From NCBI RefSeq assembly GCF_036850765.1, contig NC_089491.1, forward strand, positions 126,432,766 to 126,496,765: DNA of 64,000 nucleotides. Reading direction: 5' to 3'. Both the position numbers and the translations under genes were made by a program. Below the pieces are notes generated by a model that did no database searches, was not told the origin of the DNA, and saw only the letters and a program-made list of their open reading frames with translations. Each line of letters opens with the position of its first letter. The stretch's first letter is position 1. The DNA is from Saccopteryx bilineata. Lineage: Eukaryota; Chordata; Mammalia; Chiroptera; Emballonuridae. Of the stretch, positions 57,860 to 64,000 are shown in pieces.

Positions 57860-59518
57860 TTCGATGCTTTACAAAAGGGTTAATTTTACTTAAAAAAATA
57901 AATTATACCAAATCATTTGAAATATGCTTATTAAAATTAAATATATACCCAACTTACAAGAACAGAGTCATTGGCACCTATACTTTCTTACCCTCTTGGA
58001 GTCATTTATTTACTTCTCCCTCATTTTTTTTTTAGTATTTTTAATTTCTTACTGAAGTTTACAACTACCTTGAATAAGTCTAGTGTTTGCCAGGTAGTAG
58101 ATATCTGATAAATGTGTAAATAAATTGTTGAATTAATATTGTACAAAGAGACTTTAGTTTAAGAAAACAAGCAATTGTAGTTATTATGTAGTTGAAAGAA
58201 TAAAAATTTATTTTTTAAGTGACCAAAATGGGCTTAATAATCCCCTCAGACTGACTAGATTTTAGAGAGATTTGTTTTTGACTGCAGACTTCTGCCTTTC
58301 CTTTTCTTTAGAGCATTTAATTGCAGTTGTAAATTCTTTCTCTCCCTCTTAGATTTGTCTTCTTCAAGCCTCTAGCCAGTTTTACAACCTAGGAATGTTT
58401 TTCTCTTGGACCTGGGAGCATCCCTTTGAAATGTGATCATCAAAAAGAGATAGCACCTCTATCTTTCACTCAGTTTCCATGGGAGAACAGATGCCTAATT
58501 TCAGATAAGTGCCAATTAGCAGACACTGATGGCCTGATTGCATTTACCCACCTCCCTCCTAAGTTTCCTTCAGTACTTTCCCTCTATCTTTCCCCAGAGC
58601 CTACAATCTCTCCTGCTTTTCTTCCAAGAAGTTGAATGCAATCTGTCTACTCTATTCCAATTGTCTTGAATGATATCTTCTTTACTCTTTCAGTAGGCTG
58701 GTGTAATTTTCTTTGACATTAGTTTTATTTTTAAGACTTAATCAGTAAATATTGTAACAGAAGATATGTTCCAATAGGTCACACTGGTGGTCACTTCGGC
58801 CAGTGTTAAATCTCTCAAAGCACCACCAAGAATATTTGTGTGACTTTTCTTATGAATATTAACTTTAAATGTTTAGAATATATTGCCATCATTTCTGTAA
58901 TTATTAATGTTTTATCTTCTCTTTAGAGAGAGATTATTGCAACTATATTAATAAATAATTTCTCCAGTAAAAATGTTAAAAGAGGTTTGGGGTGTGTGTG
59001 TCTGTGTGTGTGTGTCTGTCTGTGAAATTAGGTACAGATGGCATTCTGGGAGGTGAACCAGAATTAGAAGAGCATTTCTTTAGAGTTCCTGTGTAACATT
59101 TTAAGAACATATCCCATTCATAGTCCATATGCTTGAAATTAAGTGGGACCTATTGTCAGTAGATCTGCAATTGATACATTGGAGACTTAGATTTTAGAAT
59201 TCCCAATACTTGACAGTCACAGTTTTTTTTAAACAGTATTACTTTATTATTTTTCTAAAGCTTCAAATGATAACTTTAATTATGTGTTTCTAGTATTTGT
59301 TAAAGGCTGATACATCATGCTCTAGACTTTGATCAAATACTCTTAAGATTCTTCCTTAATTTAGCTTCATAATTCTAAAGAGAAGATCAGATAACTATGT
59401 TCATAGAGCAACTGACTATAAATTTTCATCCAGGAACGAAAAGAAGTTTCTCCTCCATTACCCTGAACCCACTCATCAAGATTACAATGTAGTGTTGCTT
59501 TTTTTTTAAAACCTGTCT
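57860..59518. other. Intergenic sequence, no gene seen
   Basis: Holds a TG/TC microsatellite at 58990-59024 and otherwise no assignable features. A 69-codon frame at 58426-58635 has no recognised motif. Confidence 0.4.
58990..59024. repeat. (TG)n/(TC) microsatellite
   Basis: Short interrupted TG repeat with TCTG interruptions. Confidence 0.9.
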
Positions 59519-60760
59519 TGACCTGGTGGGAAGATGACAGTGGAGTAGGCGGACGCACAGATACCCAGCTCTCACTACCAAACTGGAATACAAATCAATT
59601 TAGGAAAAATCAGTGTGAAAAACCAACTCTGGACTACAAGAACAGCTCTCAAAAACCAAGGAACAAAGAAGAAGCCACAACAAACCTGGTAGGGAGCGCC
59701 TGAATCTCCCCTGCTTACAGGAATGGAAGAGGGAGGTGAGGCTGAGAGCCCAGAGGGGATCTCAACCCAGGGAAAAAAGCAGAAAATACTGCTCACAGCC
59801 ACTTGCCTGGTGACCAGGGAGTGAGGTGTGTTGAAAAGACCAGCTTATCTCCCAAGTGGAAAGGAAAGAGAGAGGGACAGACTGTGAGAGGCTAAGAAAT
59901 GCAGGAGAGGATCTAAAAAAAGCTGACTCAACATTGCTGGAGGCAGCCATAGCTGGGGGAGGGACTGATCCTTCCCCACAAAACAGTACTGAACTGCTTC
60001 CAGATCAGAGATCTCCAGACATCTCTCCAGCTCCAATCAGCACAACAAGACACAGCTGAAAACAAGAAGTGGGGAGGAGGGGCAGTAACTCAGGTCTCCA
60101 TGGAGATCTGAGATACACCTCCCCCTACTGAAGCTGAGAAAACACCCTGCCCCCAGAGAGATTAGCTGCTGGAAGAGGCCTCCAGAGTCTCAGGTTACAC
60201 CCACCGCATTCCTGGATACAGTTTCAAGGAAGCCTCCTGCTGAGATCAGTAAACAAGACTATCACCTGTTAAGAAAACAAATCAAGACTTTAAAACTGCC
60301 CAAATCTGAAAGTGGATTACAAATAATAGCTGATACCAACCCAAGAAGACCTAGAAATAACACAACTGAAAACTGGAGGCAGACAACACCAAGCCTAGAC
60401 TCAACCAACTCTACAAACAAAACTCAGACAATGAGAAGACAAAAAAGTGCAGTCCAAATGAAACCTTCAGGAGAGGAACTGAGTGATATGGAAATAATCA
60501 AAATTCCAGATGTGGAGTTCAAAATAATGATTGTAAGAATGCTTAGGGATCTTAGAACTACAATAGATGGTCATTATGAACACCTAAATAAAGAAATAGC
60601 AAGTATAAAAAAGAATCAGTCGGAGATGACAAATACAATATCAGAAATAAAGACCACAATGGAGGAATTAAAAACAGGATAGATAGAACTGAGGATCAAA
60701 TCAGCATGTTGGAGGACAACTGGAATGAAGGCATGAAAGCAGAGAAGAAAAGAGAAAAGA

Positions 60761-60903
60761 GTGACAGAGGACAATTGGACTTTGGGTGATGGGTATGCTA
60801 CATAATTGAATGACAAGATAACCTGGACTTGTTATCTTTGAATATATGTATACTGATTTATTGTTGTCACCCCATTAAAAAAATAAAATAATTTAATAAA
60901 AAA
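60761..60903 (+). mobile_element. Short L1 3'-tail insertion inside L1-C
   Basis: About 105 bp matching the extreme 3'UTR of the A/B type L1s (from gacagaggacaattgg through 'tgtcaccccattaaaaaa'), followed by an A-rich tail. It breaks ORF1 of L1-C. A-rich flanks (aagaaaagagaaaagag, then gaaagaaaagagact) look like a duplicated target but are too repetitive to delimit exactly. It is a severely 5'-truncated retrotransposition. Confidence 0.85.
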
Positions 60904-61180
60904 AAGAAAGAAAAGAGACTCAAAAAGTCTGAGGAAACTTTTAGAGAGCTCTGTGACAACATGAAGAGAAATAACATCTGCATCATAGGGGTTCCTGAAG
61001 AAGAAAAAAAAGAACAAGGGATAGAGACTTTGTTCAATCATATCATAGCTGAAAACTTTCCTAAATTAATGCAGGAGAAACTCTAACAAGTTCAAAAAGC
61101 ACAGAGGACTCCATTAAAGAGAAACCCAAAGAAACCTACACCAAGACACATCATAATTAAAATACCAAAGCTAAGCGATA

Positions 61181-61192
61181 AAGAGAAAATAT
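61181..61192. repeat. SINE target-site duplication, left copy
   Basis: aagagaaaatat recurs exactly at 61593-61604; removing SINE plus one copy restores continuous L1-C sequence. Confidence 0.92.
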
Positions 61193-61592
61193 CTTTTTTT
61201 TTTTTTTTGTATTTTTCTGAAGCTAGAAATGGGGAGAGACAGTCAGACAGACTCCCGCATGCGCCTGACCGGGATCCATCCAGCACGCCCACCAGGGGGC
61301 GATGCTGTGCCCACCAGGGGGCGATGCTCTGCCCCTCCGGGGCATCGCTCTGTTGTGACCAGAGCCACTCCAGCGCCTGGGGCAGAGGCCAAGGAGCCAT
61401 CCCCAGCATCCGGGCCATCTTTGCTCCAATGGAGCCTCACTGCAGGAGGGGAAGAAAGAGACAGAGAGGAAGGAGAGGGGGAGGGGTGGAGAAGCAGATG
61501 GGTGCTTCTCCTGTGTGCCCTGGCTGGGAATTGAACCCAGGACCCCTGCACGCCAGGCCGATGCTCTACCACTGAGCCAACCGGCCAGGGCC
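61193..61592 (-). mobile_element. Large tRNA-derived SINE inside L1-C, two CTCF-like units
   Basis: Same family as 14348 and 40876, minus strand. The tRNA-like head ends at 61592, the B box is ggttcaattcc, and the poly(A) is seen as T-run 61194-61209. It carries two 22-bp CCACCAGGGGG units plus a diverged third. Frames of 101-123 codons here are SINE artefacts that repeat at the other copies. Confidence 0.93.
61288..61331 (+). promoter_or_regulatory. Two tandem CTCF-core-like motifs in a SINE
   Basis: Units at 61288 and 61310 each contain CCACCAGGGGGCGATG, which differs from the usual CTCF core only at its last few bases. This is the best-preserved pair in the window. Binding is inferred. 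Confidence 0.55.
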
Positions 61593-61935
61593 AAGAGAAA
61601 ATATTAAAAGCTGTGAGAGAAAAAAAGCTATCACCTACAAAGGAGCCCCCATAAGGATGACATCCGATTTCTCAACAGAAACACTTGAGGCCAGAAGGGA
61701 ATGGCAAGAAATATTCAAAGTAATGCAGAACAAGAACCTACAACCAAGACTACTTTACCCAGCAAGGCTATCGTTTAAAATCTAAGGAGAAATAAAAAGC
61801 TTCCCAGACAAAAAACAACTCAAGGAATTCATTACAACCAAACCAATGCTGCAGGAAATGTTAAGGGGCCTGTTGTAAACAGATCAAAGTGGGAAAAGAA
61901 TATAGCAAAAAAGGAATACACCTTTAAAGAATAAA

Positions 61936-64000
61936 ATGGCAATAAACAACTACATATCAATAATAACCTTAAATGTAAATGGATTAAATGACCCAATCAA
62001 AAGACATACAGTAGCTGTGTGGATAAGAAAACAGGACCCGTACATATGCTGTCTACAAGAGACACACCTTAAAACAAAAGATACACATAGATTGAAGGTA
62101 AAAGGATGGAAAAAACATTTCATGCAAATAGAAATGAAAAAAAAGCTGGGGTAGCAATACTTATATCAGACAAATTGGACTTTAAAACAAAGGATATAGT
62201 AAGAAATAAAGAAGGCCACTACATAATGATAAAGGGAGTAATCCAACAGGAAGATATAACTATTATAAATATCTATGTACCTAATATAGGAGCACCTAAA
62301 TATATAAAGCAGACCTTGATGGATTTAAAGGGTGAGATCAACAGCAATACTATAATAGTAGGGGATTTCAATACCCCACTAACATCACTAGATAGATCCT
62401 CAAGAAAGAAAATTAACAAAGAAATAGCAGACTTATTGGAAACACTAGATCAACTCGATTTAATAGATATCTTCAGAACCTTTCACCCAAAAGCAGCAGA
62501 ATATACATTCTTTTCAAGTGCTCTTGGTACATTCTCTAGGATAGACCACATGTTAGGGCACAAAAGTGCTCTCAACAAATTTAAGAAGTCTGAAATCTTA
62601 TCAAGCACTTTCTCCAATCACAACGGCATGAAACTAGAAATGAACCAACCACAACAGAAAAGCTCAAAAATTCTCAAACACATGGAAACTAAATAGCAGG
62701 TTGTTAAATAACAAATGGATTAAGAATGAGATCAAAGAAGAAATAAAAAAATTCCTAGAAACGAATGACAATGAGCATACAACAACTCAAAATTTATGGG
62801 ACACAGCAAAAGCAGTCCTGAGAGGGAAGTTCATAGCACTACAGGCACACTTTAAGAAGCTATAAAAAGCTCAAATAAACAACCTAACCCTGCATCCAAA
62901 AGAACTAGAAAAAGAATAGCAAGTAAAGCTCAAATGTAGTAGAAGGAAGGAAATAATAAAAATCAGAGCAGAAATAAATGACACAGAGGCTAAAGAAACA
63001 ATACAGAAGATCAATGAAACTAGGAGCTGGTTCTTTGAAAAGGTAAACAAGATTGATGAACCTTTAACTAGACTCACCAAGAAAAAGAGAGAGAGGATTC
63101 AAATAAATAAAATTAGAAATGAGAGTGGAGAAATAACAACTGACACAACAGAAATACAAAATATTGTAAGAAAATACTATGAAGAACTGTATGCCAAAAA
63201 ACTAGACAACCTAGATGAAATGGACAAATTTATTGAAACATACAATCTTCCAAAAATCAATCTGGAAAAATCAGAAAACCTTAACAGACCAATTACACCA
63301 AATGAGATCAAAACAGTTATAAAAAAAACTCCCAAAAAAGAAAAATCTGGGACCTAATGGCTTCACAACAATATTCTACCAAATATTCAAAGAAGAACTA
63401 ACTCCTATCCTGCTCAAACTATTTCAAAAGATTCAAGAGGAAGGAAGACTTCCATGCTCCTTTTATGAGGCGAGCATAATTTTGATTCCAAAACCAGGCA
63501 AAGACAACACAAAGAAAGAAAATTATAGGCCAATATCTCTGATGAATATAGATGCTAAAATCCTTCAACAAAATATTAGCAAACTGGATCCAACAATATA
63601 TGGAAAAAATCATACACCATGATCAAGTGGGATTTATTCTGGGGAGGCAAGGCTGGTTCAATATTCGTAAATCAATCAATGTGATTTATCACATAAACAA
63701 AAAGGAGAAAAGCCATGTGATAATTTCAATAGATGTAGAAAAAGCATTTGATAAATTCCAGCACCCATTCATGATCAAAACTCTCAGCAAAGTGGGGATA
63801 CAGGGAACATACCTCAACATGATAAAAGCCATCTATGAGAAACCCACAGACAACATCATACTCAATGGGCAAAAATTAAAAGCAATGCCCTTAAGATCAG
63901 GAACAAGCCAGGGGTGCCCCCTTTCACCACTCTTATTTAACATAGTCCTGGAAGTCCTAGCCACAGCAATCAGACAAGAAGAAGAAATAAAAGGCATTCA
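61936..64000 (+). pseudogene. L1-C ORF2 remnant, partial
   Basis: Starts [19 protein letters not shown] with the endonuclease motifs QETH, 'NIYVPNIGAPK', GDFNTPL and '[10 protein letters not shown]'. It shifts frame at an A-run near 62115-62140, meets TAG at about 62692, TAA near 62862 and TAG near 62918, and shifts again near 63340. The RT part is recognisable at the protein level to the window end. The endonuclease SDH motif reads SNH here, a further inactivating change. Confidence 0.88.

Larger units (their letters stand above)
60431..61878 (+). pseudogene. L1-C ORF1 remnant
   Basis: Begins MRRQKSAVQMKPSGEE and runs through coiled-coil-type sequence. It loses frame at about 60670, where a single base is missing and TAG follows. 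It continues after the nested L1 tail with the RRM-type segment 'NNICIIGVPEEEKKE'-like at about 60967-61015, hits a TAA at 61084-61086, is split by a SINE, and resumes in the C-terminal domain (61605-61878). No functional product is possible. Confidence 0.85.
59520..64000 (+). mobile_element. L1-C: older L1, near-complete 5' part, cut by the window edge
   Basis: Starts near 'acctggtgggaagatgacag' with a 0.9-kb 5'UTR lacking the tandem units of L1-A/B. Then come ORF1 from 60431 and ORF2 from 61936, running off the window before the FADD region. The ORF1-ORF2 spacer is only 57 nt (stop 61876-61878), the usual short form, unlike the 326 nt of L1-A. Many stops and shifts, plus two nested insertions (60761-60903 and 61193-61592), show it is dead and older than the A/B subfamily. 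Confidence 0.9.

Noticed and set aside
61207..61594. Open frames of 101-123 codons on both strands
   Set aside because: They lie wholly or mainly in a GC-rich SINE and recur in the copies at 14348 and 40876; none shows host coding features.

Overview
This window is placental-mammal nuclear DNA, most likely from a bat. It shows AT-rich intergenic sequence, MIR/L2 relics, Tigger and hAT DNA transposons, an MLT1-type LTR, long tRNA-derived SINEs of the kinds I associate with bats, and L1 LINEs of several ages. I cannot fix the family or species by eye. I find no host protein-coding gene; every long open frame belongs to a mobile element.

Layout. 1-28.8 kb: gene-free DNA with scattered repeats. 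These are SINEs at 0.8, 2.2, 10.0, 13.4 and 14.3 kb, old L1 3' ends at 3.3-4.7 kb, a possible ERVL-like remnant at 7.5-9.7 kb, Tigger MITEs at 6.9 and 23.5 kb, a hAT transposon with a solo LTR inside it at 17.7-19.3 kb, and an MLT1-like LTR at 19.7-20.2 kb. The 10.0 kb SINE contains a 44-bp minisatellite of 13 units. 28.8-40.4 kb: an old minus-strand L1 split by a young full-length minus-strand L1 (L1-A, 30249-38093) whose ORF1 and ORF2 are both open. 40.4-43.2 kb: a SINE plus MIR and L2 relics. 43249-51046: a second full-length young L1 (L1-B, plus strand) with an open, C-terminally extended ORF1 and an ORF2 broken three times. 51-59.5 kb: a palindromic MITE, unassigned sequence, a three-layer nest (Tigger containing L1 containing hAT) and a SINE. 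59.5 kb to the end: a third, older and more divergent L1 (L1-C), interrupted by a short L1 tail and by a SINE, and cut by the window edge.

How the parts fit. L1-A and L1-B form an inverted pair of about 7.8-kb arms with their 5' ends facing across 5.2 kb, so they are transcribed away from each other. Both share an unusual architecture: a ~2.4-kb 5'UTR with three divergent ~240-bp tandem units, a terminal TGACGTCA site, a 91-codon antisense open frame, a long pyrimidine-rich tract, and a small open frame in an enlarged ORF1-ORF2 spacer that overlaps the ORF2 start. The large SINE family carries a 22-bp internal repeat whose unit closely resembles the CTCF core motif. These two sets of observations, with the SINE minisatellite, are the most novel-looking content. 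No database search was possible, so family names rest on recognised motifs, terminal repeats and target-site duplications read directly from the sequence.
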